NCBI GenBank assembly: GCA_012295275.1
Contig: CM022670.1
Span: 20,480,198 to 20,544,197, forward strand
Direction: 5' to 3'
Source of the DNA: Chrysomallon squamiferum
Taxonomy: Eukaryota; Mollusca; Gastropoda; Neomphalida; Peltospiridae
DNA: 64,000 nt
Part shown: positions 54,294 through 64,000 of the stretch, one piece after another
How positions within the stretch are numbered: the first letter of the stretch is position 1
Layout of the letters: each line of letters starts with the position of its first letter
Notes under the pieces: model-generated
Databases searched by the model: none
Told to the model about the DNA's origin: nothing
What the model saw: only the letters and a program-made list of their open reading frames with translations
Translations under genes and position numbers: made by a program

Positions 54294-55222
54294 TAACAAT
54301 AACAAGAGCAATATTAAAATATATACACATTTAGATAGTCATACACACTATCTTTAACTATCTATATTCAAATTTTTCATATATTTTCGTCTTTATTTAT
54401 TTATTCACATTCAGTTTGATTATTAGTTCAATGATATATTTGTCTTTATATATATATATGTATATGTATATAAATTTCAGCTAAACCTTTGAAGACCATC
54501 AACATAACCTTAGTTGGTTTCTGTGTCTCTCTTGGAGTATTGATTATTCTTCTTGTAATTTCTGGTTTAATCATTGCTAGGTAAGCATCCCTTCCTCTAC
54601 ACTTCGTTTACATTTCTGCAAGTTAAAGGCAAATTTAGTTATCCTGTTTTACACTACTTTATTTTCTTAAATTTCTATTTATTGATATCTGATATTAAGA
54701 ATTTTAAAATTAAAATGTTAAAGAAATCATATTTACATCGTGATTTAAAATGACTTTTGAAAATATCCTATATGCTAACATTATATATATATATATAATC
54801 TGTTTGTGATAATCATAGCATGGACCGTATTAATTTTGTTTTCACTTGAATGTCTTCACACAAAATAACGTTTCTTTGTTACCTCTTAAAGTTCGGTGTT
54901 ATTTTTATCGTGCATGATAAATAAAATTAATATTCTCTTCTTTTTTTTATCAAGATTCGTGCTTAGAAAGCATTTACTTTGTTCGAAACGTGAACTGACA
55001 GAACTGAAAGAACTGAAGAAAGAAAACTCGGACACAGACCACGTTCCTACGTACGACACGGCATATGAAGAAGTGAGCGATAAGAACTCGAATGCTGAAC
55101 ATCAGTATCAAAATGTGAGACAGTCTGAAAAGTGCAGCGAACCTGATACAAACACTTATGAAAAGCTAGAAAATGATGTGGTTGATGAACCTTCTCCTTA
55201 CGATGTAATCATCATTTCGTAA
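46188..55222 (+). CDS. receptor gene 3: long paralogue of gene 2 with two nonsense-bearing EGF exons
   Basis: Sixteen exons with valid splice sites: 46188-46263, 46762-46908, 47176-47328, 47812-47961, 49038-49181, 49369-49509, 49895-50047, 50261-50407, 51202-51342, 51671-51817, 52293-52439, 52843-52989, 53633-53776, 54063-54206, 54481-54580, 54955-55222. All joined they make 2349 nt with in-frame stops in exon 49369 (TAA) and exon 52843 (TGA). Skipping both symmetric exons gives an open 686-residue receptor: signal peptide, eleven EGF modules, membrane helix, ITAM-like tail. Exons 1-4 and the last four are the counterparts of gene 2; the middle eight are absent from gene 2. Intron 1 again uses a GC donor. 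It is either a functional gene with skipped exons or a pseudogene in early decay. AATAAA at 55461 is a candidate poly(A) signal. Confidence 0.65.
48860..48922 (+). pseudogene. EGF exon relic in gene 3 intron
   Basis: Counterpart of 32500-32562. Its donor-side sequence and the following bases resemble the third EGF exon and its intron start, so it is a worn tandem exon copy. Confidence 0.5.
49369..49509 (+). other. gene 3 EGF exon with in-frame TAA
   Basis: The module CSQDSYGP-stop-CLLKCSERHC is complete apart from TAA where its duplicate at 51202-51342 has GAA (Glu). Acceptor TTTTCTAG and donor GGTAAAT are intact and the exon is 141 bp, phase 1-1. Confidence 0.85.
50072..50149. repeat. (TC)n microsatellite in gene 3 intron
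   Basis: 78 bp, directly after EGF exon 49895-50047. Confidence 0.95.
50926..51031 (-). pseudogene. antisense half EGF exon inside gene 3
   Basis: The reverse complement reads CKDRHCMNNLSCSRETGEC, then KNGLCEIGWIGTDCTE and a GTACG donor-like end, with no stop. The first three cysteines and the acceptor are missing. It is opposite in orientation to every other module in the window. Confidence 0.8.
51202..51342 (+). other. gene 3 EGF exon, intact duplicate of the TAA exon
   Basis: CSQDLYGPECLLKCSERHCK onward; about 95% like 49369-49509 by eye, with identical acceptor-side sequence (AACTGTACTGAGATGTTTTC). It shows that the TAA in the other copy is a derived change. Confidence 0.85.
52843..52989 (+). 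other. gene 3 EGF exon with in-frame TGA
   Basis: CGARYYGANCSQLCSK-stop-HCEGYTAAIC. The stop replaces the Arg of the RHC signature, consistent with CGA to TGA. Its closest relative is exon 51671-51817 (CDRYHYGANCSLSCSRRHC). Splice sites are intact; 147 bp, phase 1-1. Confidence 0.85.
53455..53513. repeat. (TAA)n tract
   Basis: Counterpart of 32589-32636, longer here. Confidence 0.9.
54955..55222 (+). other. gene 3 cytoplasmic tail with two ITAM-like pairs
   Basis: YEEVSDKNSNAEHQYQNV and YEKLENDVVDEPSPYDVI keep the ten-residue spacings of gene 2. The 19 codons just before TYDTAYEEV carry most of the tail differences from gene 2. Confidence 0.75.
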
Positions 55223-57300
55223 TTAGAAGTAATAAATATATTGTTACTGTCTCATACTTCAGTTAGTTACTTCAGTTACTTATATTAAATTTATGTACTG
55301 TGGTAGTTTGTTATACAAATTAATGGTGTGAATTATGATCACTTGTTATGATATTTTCTATTCTGCATGCTGCATGCTATGATAAACAAAAAGTTAACAT
55401 GTGTTTAAGGCTTTGGATTATAGTATTACTGTTATGATATAATCTTACTCTTATAATGTAAATAAAGATTTCATTACTTTATAATTTGCTATTCTAATCC
55501 TACAGGTAGAACACATTAAACCAGGTATTATAACAACGCTGTACATGTATTGTGACATTCAGTATTTTTATAAATGTAATAAACCGAATTCAGATTTTGT
55601 CATCTTAAGTTGAAAATGATTATGTAAAATAAAAATTTCATGAATTTTAACTTATTGATGTGATGTATTTAAAATATAATGTTTTTAGAACACACACATA
55701 TATTCACAACAAAAAAAAAAAAAAGTGTGAAAGAAAGAAAACGAAAAAGAAAATAAATAGAAAACAAAATCCAGTCTAATATGTGCCAGGTCATCTTTCT
55801 TATAAAATAAGTTAATGCTACTCAGTCATCACATTATTGTATTTCTTTTTTTTTCTTCTCTTCTCTTCTTTCTTTCTTTCAGTCTGTCTTCATTCTTTCG
55901 GTCTTTTTTCATTCTTTCTTCATTCTTTCTGTCTTTTTTAATTCATTTTTATTTTCTGATGTACATCCAAACGTAAAATATTTTCGCAAAATATAAAATT
56001 AAAACTCTTCATGTAGACTTTTGTTTGTTAATGTATTTCGTTTTCTTGTTTTTTCTGCAGATAATTATGTCATTATGTTATCTCACTTTTTAGTTGAGAG
56101 GATTCTCCCTGCACATACTGATTAAAAATGCTGCGTTTATTTTATTTTATTTTATTTTATTTCATTTTATTTATTTATTTATTTATGTTAAATGGAAGAA
56201 ATAAAACGAAATAAAACTGCATACAAGCAATAATCATCAGCTTTCTGACAACGATTTAATTAGGTTGTCTTAAGAGACAACAAGAGCCCAGGGTAGTTCT
56301 AAATAATAAACGTGTACTGGCACCATTAAATTGTTTTTCGTTAAGATATATTTTCATTTGGTAACAATCTTGCATAGTTTGTTTCAAAACACATCAGTTT
56401 CAAGTTTACGGACGAGAAAGTTATTTCAAACATTATTAAAAGGCAAAAGCCCTGCCACTTTTCTATTATTGTTAAGTTTTTTTTTTTTCTTTACTGAAAA
56501 TAATTTTTATGAATGTTATTTTTTTTATCTTTAGATTTCGGAGAGGACTATATTATTGATATCAGTAAACCTACAGTTTAGTTGTAGCATGAAAACGACA
56601 GTGATAGCTCTTCATTATAATAATAGCACGTGCTATGTCAAAGTTACATCAAGGTGGTTTCTCACCAAAATTGTTTATAAATGTGTGCTTTAAAATTTTA
56701 AATTATATATTCAAGTATTTATTCACGAACAATAATTATACAATAATTCAATATAAGCAGAAAGAAAAAACCCAATTATTTTATATTGCGTAATCTTTAT
56801 AACAAACATATACTAAAAATATGCCACTTATAATGGTGATATAGCGCCTTTGATCTGTTGATTGTCAGTTTTCATTAATGGATATAACACTCATTGGACA
56901 TGTATGAATACTTTACTGATACAGAGCAGCTGTATCCTGTAAAGTGAAGTTGATTATCGCATTGTCATAATTATTATGTTTGTGTTTGTTTTGGAGTTTT
57001 TTTTTTTTTTTTTTTTTTTTTTGTTGTTGTTTACTATTATTATTATATAATTTGATTATTTAAAGAATATTTATGAACGGGACATCTTATTGCTGAACAT
57101 GCACGACAGTCTTATTAATACTTTATTTTGTTAATAGTTGTCATACAAAGACCAATCATTGTTTCTTGATTACAATTAATAAGTTGACTGTAATTTTGTT
57201 AAGAAGAATAAAGTTTGCGAAAGAAAGATAAATATTATATATGTAGCACGGTTCTTTGATATACCAATTATTGATCACTGAAATACCTCAATGAGTGAAA
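55223..57300 (+). other. 3' flank of gene 3, duplicate of the gene 2 flank
   Basis: No separate gene. It parallels 34327-36400, with TTTC and TTTTA tracts and a T-run near 56998-57022 longer than in unit A. Confidence 0.7.
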
Positions 57301-57310
57301 GATAAAAATA

Positions 57311-57610
57311 TTTTATTTAACGACGCACTCAACACATTTTATTTATGGTTATATGACGTCAGACATGTAATTAATTACCATTATGATAGAAAGGAAACCC
57401 GCTACTCATAGGTTACGAGTAGTAGCAAGGCATATTTTATACCCATCCTACAGAGAGGCTAGAATATACCACAGCCTTTCTATAGCAGTTGTGGAGCACT
57501 GGCGGGATCGAAAAATAGCTGAAAGGGTCCAACAGGTGGGATCGATACGATGCCTCATGAATAGATGATCATGCCGAGCAAGGGACACTAGATTTGACCT
57601 AACGGCATCG
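57311..57610 (-). mobile_element. mollusc-type SINE, copy in unit B
   Basis: Same insertion as 36411-36710, so it predates the A/B duplication. The small frame across it is not a gene. Confidence 0.65.
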
Positions 57611-57874
57611 CCGCAAAACGAAAAAAGAAGAAAAATCACAAAAACCGCCAATGTAAAGTGTGATATTTGAGATTATGACATTTGTGACAAATGTCCACTA
57701 ACATTTTTCTTTTGTTATTAAAAATTATTTAATATTTATGTAAAAATTATTTCAACGATATTTATAAAGGTAAATATCTGGATGCAGTATGAATAATAAC
57801 AACTATATAGGTTGTTATTATATATATGTTTTACAAAAGTATTTCAGAATTTTAATAAATTGATTCTAATATTC

Positions 57875-58010
57875 GAATGTTCTTTTGGGGAATATGGAGA
57901 AAGCTGTCAGTGTAGAGACGTTGCTGTGGTCGTCAAATCTGTGATCCAAAGAGAGGTGAATGTGTTGATGGGTGCCTTGACAGATGGAACGGAATATCCT
58001 GTATTGAAAG
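57875..58010 (+). pseudogene. broken EGF exon, CSFWEYGE type (unit B)
   Basis: Counterpart of 36955-37093: CSFGEYGESCQC, then the frame is lost through missing bases. Followed by (TAG)n at 58037-58080. Confidence 0.75.
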
Positions 58011-58035
58011 TATACTGCGAATATGCCTTTAGAAG

Positions 58036-58074
<39 letters not shown>

Positions 58075-58264
58075 ATAGTAACAATAAAATTATATAAATA
58101 ATCTGTTTATGATAGTCATACCATAGACTTTGTATGTGTTGTATTAATGTTGTATTCACTTAAATATCCTCACACAAAATATTACATCAGTATTACCTCT
58201 GAAACTTCGGTGTTTTTATCTGGTACAAAATAATCCATATTACTCATTTTTCTTTTTCATATAG

Positions 58265-58335
58265 ACTCATGATTAAAAAGCGTCACATTCTTAGAAAGTT
58301 GAACTGACCAAATTGAAAGAAAAATGAAGAAGAAA
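58265..58335 (+). pseudogene. relic of a gene 2-type tail exon (unit B)
   Basis: Counterpart of 37355-37425. Confidence 0.6.
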
Positions 58336-58887
58336 AGGTAGGATACAGACTAGGTTTCCATTACAACACAATAGAAGTAACTAATGTATTATCACTGTCT
58401 CATACTTCAATTAAAACCAAATTTGTTATCAATATTAAATTCATTCATTCTGATAATTTGTTATAATAATTAATGATGTGAATTTTAATCTGTTTTTATG
58501 ATATTTTCTAGTCTGCATGCAGCATGCTATGACAAACCAAAAGTTAACGTTTGTTTGAAGCTTTAGTTTACATCGTTACTGTTTCATTGCAAATAAAGAT
58601 TTTATTAGTTTATAATCTATTATTCACATCAGTTTGAGCGCATCAACATTGTACAAGAATGCAGAACAAAGTATAATAACCTGAATTCAGATTTCGTCAT
58701 ATAAAGTTGGAAATGCGAAAGAAAAAGTTCATTTAAAATATGTTTTTTTTATAACAAACAAAAACAAAAATAAAAACAAAAACAACCAACGGAAGAAAAC
58801 AAACAAACAAACAAATATTCAGTCTGGTATGTGCCAGGTCATCTTTGATATAAAATAATATAGTTTCTTCTCACTCATCAAATCCTT

Positions 58888-59130
58888 GATGAGTGGTATG
58901 CATGGTTATTTGCATGGTTTCGATGTTATAACTGACAGCTTAGAGTCCCCAGTCCTAAATGTAGGGTCTGTCAAAACATCGGACGATGAAAGGTCTTACG
59001 CAGTAATTGATGAATACCACGCCCCTGGAAAGGTTACACAGATGTTGACCAATCACAACTCCCTCTGCACTTCAGAGGTGTGATTTTAAGTGTGTATTTC
59101 CACACATTTACTGCGTAAGTTTGTCAGTGG
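58888..59130 (+). repeat. cluster-specific repeat R, copy 4, with an open frame
   Basis: Counterpart of copy 2 in unit A, also open for about 65 codons with DERSYAVIDEYHAP. Confidence 0.65.
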
Positions 59131-59243
59131 GAAAGTAAATTAAGTTTGGAAGAAATAGTTACATCTACGTAGATAGGAACAACGCTGTGTGTGATCCACT
59201 GACGAGTCTCGAGCGTATAGCACCAATACGCCGCACTCCGAGG

Positions 59244-59353
59244 ATAAAAACAAGATGACGTGAGATCTGAAATAAAAGACTGCGAAAAACAAAACTAAAA
59301 GACAAATGATTGTGTCGTCAGTGATGACAGTCCGAAAGAATAAAGGCTGAATA
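59244..59353 (+). pseudogene. relic of the gene 1 tail exon end (unit B)
   Basis: Counterpart of 38344-38451. Homology with unit A continues to about 59760, just before the gap. Confidence 0.75.
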
Positions 59354-59805
59354 ACGATTACCATGATACGAGAATAGTAAAACAAACAAAAATAGAAAGA
59401 AAAAAAACCCAAAAAACAATAACACACAAATGAATGAATGAATGAGTGAATAGATAAATAGATAGATTAATAAATACGTAAGGAAGTATGTGATAAAATT
59501 AATTAATTTTTTAATAACCACGTATTTTATAATATAAATAAATAAATAAATAAATAAAAGGCTCGTATTTGTATAAGATAGATAACAGGACTTAGTACGC
59601 ATATAGCTGTTATTCAAGTTGCAGCAACAGACAACATTTATCAATAACAGTAATGGTTTTGTTTCAAAGTTATATTGCTTAATTTAATATTATTTGATAT
59701 ATTTCAGTGCTTGAAATTAATGCTTGAAATTTACAACCAATTCTGTGTATATTCTAGACTCACTTTATTTTGCTGTAACACCCTTTTTCAGATTAATAAA
59801 TTCAT

Positions 59806-60005
59806 NNNNNNNNNNNNNNNNNNNNNNNNNNNNNNNNNNNNNNNNNNNNNNNNNNNNNNNNNNNNNNNNNNNNNNNNNNNNNNNNNNNNNNNNNNNNNNN
59901 NNNNNNNNNNNNNNNNNNNNNNNNNNNNNNNNNNNNNNNNNNNNNNNNNNNNNNNNNNNNNNNNNNNNNNNNNNNNNNNNNNNNNNNNNNNNNNNNNNNN
60001 NNNNN
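59806..60005. other. assembly gap, 200 N
   Basis: Fixed-size gap at the right end of unit B. The true extent of the duplication to the right is therefore unknown. Confidence 0.99.
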
Positions 60006-62332
60006 ATAACATTTATTGTGAGTTAGCGTTACGGAACAAAATGCAGTAGTCATCGTTCTAAAGGGCAGCTTGACTGTATCAGTTTCTCATACTTCCTGAT
60101 CATATTCTTGTTACCCTTGCAGTTTTCTTTCAGCATAAATAGAAAAGATAAACTGCACATATTACATATCATCTCTGCTGAAAAAGCCTATTAAAAGAAA
60201 AATGATATTCTTCAGTGTTTTACCTTCCCTATATATGTGATTTTATCAGTTCATCACAGTGCATGTATTTCTATCTGCCTAGGTTAAAATGATATGATTT
60301 AAACCATAGTAAGAGATAACTCGACAGACAGTTTCGTTTGGAAGACATTCAGAGAAAAAAAACTAGCTATGGAGAGGGGGATTTGGGTTGTTGTTGTTGT
60401 TTTTTTTGTCTTGTTTCTTTTTCTTTTTTTTTTTCTTCCAGGTTTTCTATCATTTTCCATTATTTAGATTTTAGTATAATAAATAAATAAATAAATAAAT
60501 AAAAATGAGGTCAATCTGATTTTTCGGCAATTGTTCAGGATTAATTATTAGAACAATTTTAATGCAAAAGGGTATATTTGATTATAAACATGTTAACACA
60601 CTGACACCAAATTATTACAATAACATTATGTATCTAATCTAAATTGTCATTTAATTCTAGATAATAGATCTAGGAATCTTTTTATATGTACAGTTGTAGT
60701 AATGGTGGTGGTAGAAGTAGTAGTAATAGTAGTTGTGGTAATAGTGCAGCGATGGATATAATAAAAGTAGTCGCAGAAACAGAAGTAGTAGTAATAGTAA
60801 TAATATTAGAAGTAGTAGCAAAAAATAGTTGTAACTACTATTAGAAGTAATAGTGGTAGTAGTAATAGTAACAGTAGCAGTTATAGTAGTAGTAACATAT
60901 GTTGTATTCTACAATCTATTCTAAGTCTTGTACAGAGAGACTATGAGGATATAATATGAAATGTTAGATGTAAGGTAAAATAGAAGAAAATAAAAAAGAA
61001 GACTGTTTAATAGTTAAACATTTCCATAGATAATAAAAAAAGAAAAACGCAGATTGGCATGTGACAGGCAAGTGGATATGCAATTAGAATGGCCAGTGGA
61101 TATGGTGTTGGATACAAAAAGATACCATTATTAACAAGGATTTTCAATGTCACTGTCATTTGTTTAGAAATAACAGCTATTGTGAATTAATGTTACGGAA
61201 CAAAGCGCAACAGCAGTCCTCCTATACATCTCTTGCGCCAACGACCATACTGATTATACGGCTTCTTTTTCATTGTGTAAGCATATTCTATTTCAAACTA
61301 CCAGCCATCAGCGGCAACACGGATAACGTGATCTGCAGCCGTCGTTTCGGGAAGTGTTTCTCCCTTTGCAGCAGATAACCAGTAGCCCCCAAAAAGAATT
61401 TTATTTGTAAATTCAAAGACGATTATGATATTTATAATAAATTACAGTTCACGTAAGTTAAATAATTAGCAGATAACAAAATGAATTAAACAGATGTAAA
61501 AACACTACTTGTGACAAAAGGTATTTTTATTAGTTTGATCTGGTGCATAATATATTCCGTAAAATGTATTAATGTAGTTAAGTTGTCTGTTTTGTTTCCG
61601 TTATTTGGGGGTTTTTTTGTCTTAGAAACCATTATACAGCAGAGATGATGTCTGTACGAATGAATTAATAAATAACGAACCTCAAAATGTAATATTTAAA
61701 AATATATATTATTAATTAATTAGTTTATTTATTTATTTGTTGTTGTTGTTGTTGTTGTTCTAACCAAAGTTACAGTTTCGACAACACATCTTTTTCTACA
61801 TGTAATATAAAGGAAACTCTAAAAAAAAGTAATGTTCGAGAAACTTTAATTTTTTCGATTTTTGAAAACCCAAATAACTAAACAGCTAATAAAATAATTT
61901 TTAACTTACTATAATCGGCTATCGTTCGTCCTTATTGTAAAATAAGAAAACTAGAAACTAGAAACTGAAGATTTATCCAGCATCCAGCCATAGCGAAAAT
62001 GTTTCGTAGATAAACCAACCAGGAAGTTTACGCAATACTTATTGTCACGATTCACCAATGACAAAAGATAAACAGCATCTTACATTACATAATATATTGT
62101 ATTGAAAACCCCAAAGCAAATACTTTTGGACAGAGGAATGTAACTCTGTTAAATTAAACTAAATTTGGATCCAGGAAAACTGGTTTTTCACTCGTAGTGA
62201 AATCAGGTCACATCATACAGAAAACTTGTCATCATATTAGTGTCATAATACCCCTGTTAATATATATCACAGGTTTATAAATATGGCAGACAAACCGCAC
62301 AAACGTGTACATATGCCTTTGTTTCTGTATAC

Positions 62333-62334
<2 letters not shown>
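60006..62334. other. intergenic, no gene recognised
   Basis: AGT/AAT tracts (60690-60900). A short sequence, TGTTACGGAACAAAGCGCA, at about 61190 resembles one at 60030. No EGF relic seen. Confidence 0.5.

Positions 62335-62426
<92 letters not shown>
62335..62426. repeat. compound (GT)n(GA)n microsatellite
   Basis: About 33 bp GT then 58 bp GA. Confidence 0.95.
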
Positions 62427-62428
<2 letters not shown>

Positions 62429-62791
62429 AAACAAATTAATATAACAGCTTGGACATCTCTAACTTCACCTGACATTTGTTTTGTTTTTGTTGTAATTGTT
62501 TTGACAGGGATGTTATTGTTCTTGCAGTTTATATATTTATCTCCTAGGCTTTTGGGGGACAATTGTTTGGTTATTTTAAACTTTCTAATAGAGTTTTTTT
62601 TTTTCTTCCTTTTCTTTCTTTTTCAAATTTAACAGCAGTATTTAATTTTAATAACGTTTTATTGTTTAAACGAGCATAAAATTTGTTTTAAAATAATTAC
62701 TAAATAAAATGCTGTTATTAGAAACTAATTAGGCTTTTTTATTTTATTTTATTTTATTTTTATTTTTTATTTTTTTATGCTTTTGTCACAG

Positions 62792-62934
62792 AATATCAGA
62801 TTGGTTTGTATGGATCAAACTGTAATAAGTTTTGTTCCAGCAGACACAGTTTACATCAGTCTATATGTAACACACTGACTGGGACTTGTAATGGACAGTT
62901 TGAGCTGGATGGAAAGGAATTGACTGAACTGAAG
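62792..62934 (+). pseudogene. decayed EGF exon
   Basis: Good acceptor (TTTTGTCACAG) and donor (GGTAGGT). Reads YQIGLYGSNCNKFCSSRHS: the first cysteine is Tyr, the RHC Cys is Ser, a later Cys is Phe, and a one-base deletion before the GW position shifts the frame. At 143 bp it is one base short of 144. It indicates that the cluster continues past the second gap. Confidence 0.8.
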
Positions 62935-64000
62935 GTAGGTACAGATATACACATTTTTATTTTTGCATGTATTTATGTATATGTGTGTGTGTATTTATGT
63001 ATGTATGTATGTATGTATGTATGTATGTATGTGTACATATATCCATCCATCCATACATACATACACAGAGGTGAGTGCGTTTCCGAATATTGTCTATATG
63101 CAGTCTAATCAGACGAATAGAATATGTATTCCTAAATATATTCCTGCCAGTGCCAGGTTTCCCACAGAAACAAAATGCATAGAAAAATGACGAAAGACAA
63201 ATAATGGCGTACTTCGTTAGGAAGTGATGATTATCCTCGTTGCGATTGCCAGTTTCATTAACAAGAAACAAATAGACAAAAACACTCAAAAACATTATTA
63301 ACTATATAATGTCAGTTTAATTAAAGTTAATGACAACCAGAAGCGATAACATTTTTTTTCTAAATCATAGAAAACAAATCAGAATGTCTAATGGATTGTG
63401 TTTAGTCTGAAGTTTCCTTGTTTAGAATAGAGAAAATGTCACATATATTTGTGTGTGCTTATGTGTATGTATGTGTGTGTATGTGTGTACAGCAATCTTT
63501 TTAATGAAATTATGTAAAGTGTAATTACAGAATGTGTTAAAGAAGTGACCTGTGGAAGGATTTATTTACAGAATACTAAACTGAAATATTTTCTACTTAA
63601 TTTTCATATTATTGTTATTATAAATTCAGTGAATATACATCTGGACAATAGACTATTAAATTAACTGAAAACACATACTCTTAATGTTTTATTTATTAAT
63701 CCACACAACAAGAAATATTAAATTTTTTCTTCTTTTTTCATAAAAATTAACAGCTAAGCAAAGTCAGAATTTAGAGTAATAAGATTTTATTATTTGTGAA
63801 ACAGAATCTCTCTACGTGTTAAATATTTTAATTATATAAAATATGCACTTACTAACTAATAACGTAAAAAAGGAATACATCTGCTGATTATACGAAGACA
63901 AACATCCTCCACAGAACTTTCAGTATCATTTGCAAGAAACGGCAAATGTCATCCCAGAATAGCAGCTACTCCGTCATCAGTGTATGAAGTATTTGATGAA
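62935..64000. other. right end of window: simple repeats and a possible EGF relic
   Basis: Contains GTAT/CATA tracts (62980-63065). After an ATTACAG acceptor at 63530, CVKEVTCGRIYLQN resembles the first third of an EGF module but then loses the pattern. Nothing else recognised. Confidence 0.4.

Noticed and set aside
61160-61378. 72-residue frame with a Cys-rich end (CSRRFGKCFSLCSR)
   Set aside because: No module pattern, no splice context and no counterpart in the cluster.

Overview
The window looks like molluscan nuclear DNA. It is AT-rich and intron-rich, with 140-150 bp exons separated by 0.3-3 kb introns and many long (GA)n, (CT)n, (TTA)n and (TA)n tracts. It carries a SINE type that I recognise from mollusc genomes, together with FkbM-type methyltransferase and DXD-glycosyltransferase fragments that are often amplified in molluscs. 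I cannot name the species. Two 200-N scaffold gaps lie at 10643-10842 and 59806-60005.

Layout. 0.6-5.2 kb, minus strand: decaying glycan-related genes, namely a glycosyltransferase 3' relic, an FkbM methyltransferase exon with a frameshift, and a DXD glycosyltransferase with two frameshifts. 5.2-11.0 kb: no gene found; one hAT-like non-autonomous element and trinucleotide tracts. 11.0-22.3 kb, plus strand: receptor gene 1, intact across 15 exons (signal peptide, F5/8C-FTP lectin-like domain on two exons, eleven 8-cysteine EGF-like modules, membrane segment, acidic tail). 23.9-25.3 kb: collapsed relic of a gene 2-like unit. 25.7-27.5 kb: duplicated block with a pogo-like element, shared with an intron of gene 1. 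28.2-38.9 kb: unit A, with receptor gene 2 (8 exons, intact, 393 aa, five EGF modules and a tail with two ITAM-like tyrosine pairs) plus downstream relics. 39.3-43.3 kb: relic of the 3' end of a gene 1-like receptor and a gene 2-like 3' flank. 43.8-44.6 kb: internally deleted Tc1-like element. 43.3-59.8 kb: unit B, with receptor gene 3, a close paralogue of gene 2 that has eight more EGF exons, two of them carrying in-frame stops. 60-64 kb: simple repeats and two decayed EGF exons, so the cluster probably continues to the right.

Biology. This is a birth-and-death cluster of MEGF/Draper-like single-pass receptors. Every extracellular intron is phase 1, so modules can be lost, gained or skipped without changing frame. 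Gene 1 has a lectin-like N-terminus but no ITAM; genes 2 and 3 have no lectin domain but carry ITAM-like tails. Draper/CED-1/MEGF10 relatives act in engulfment and recognition, so innate recognition is a reasonable inference but is not shown by the sequence.

The strongest signals come from comparing units A and B. Their introns differ by about 1-2% by eye, while the first two EGF exons differ by 5-6%, mostly in amino-acid-changing positions. Unit A also lacks a 4.5 kb segment containing all eight extra exons, including both nonsense exons, which leaves a clean short receptor.
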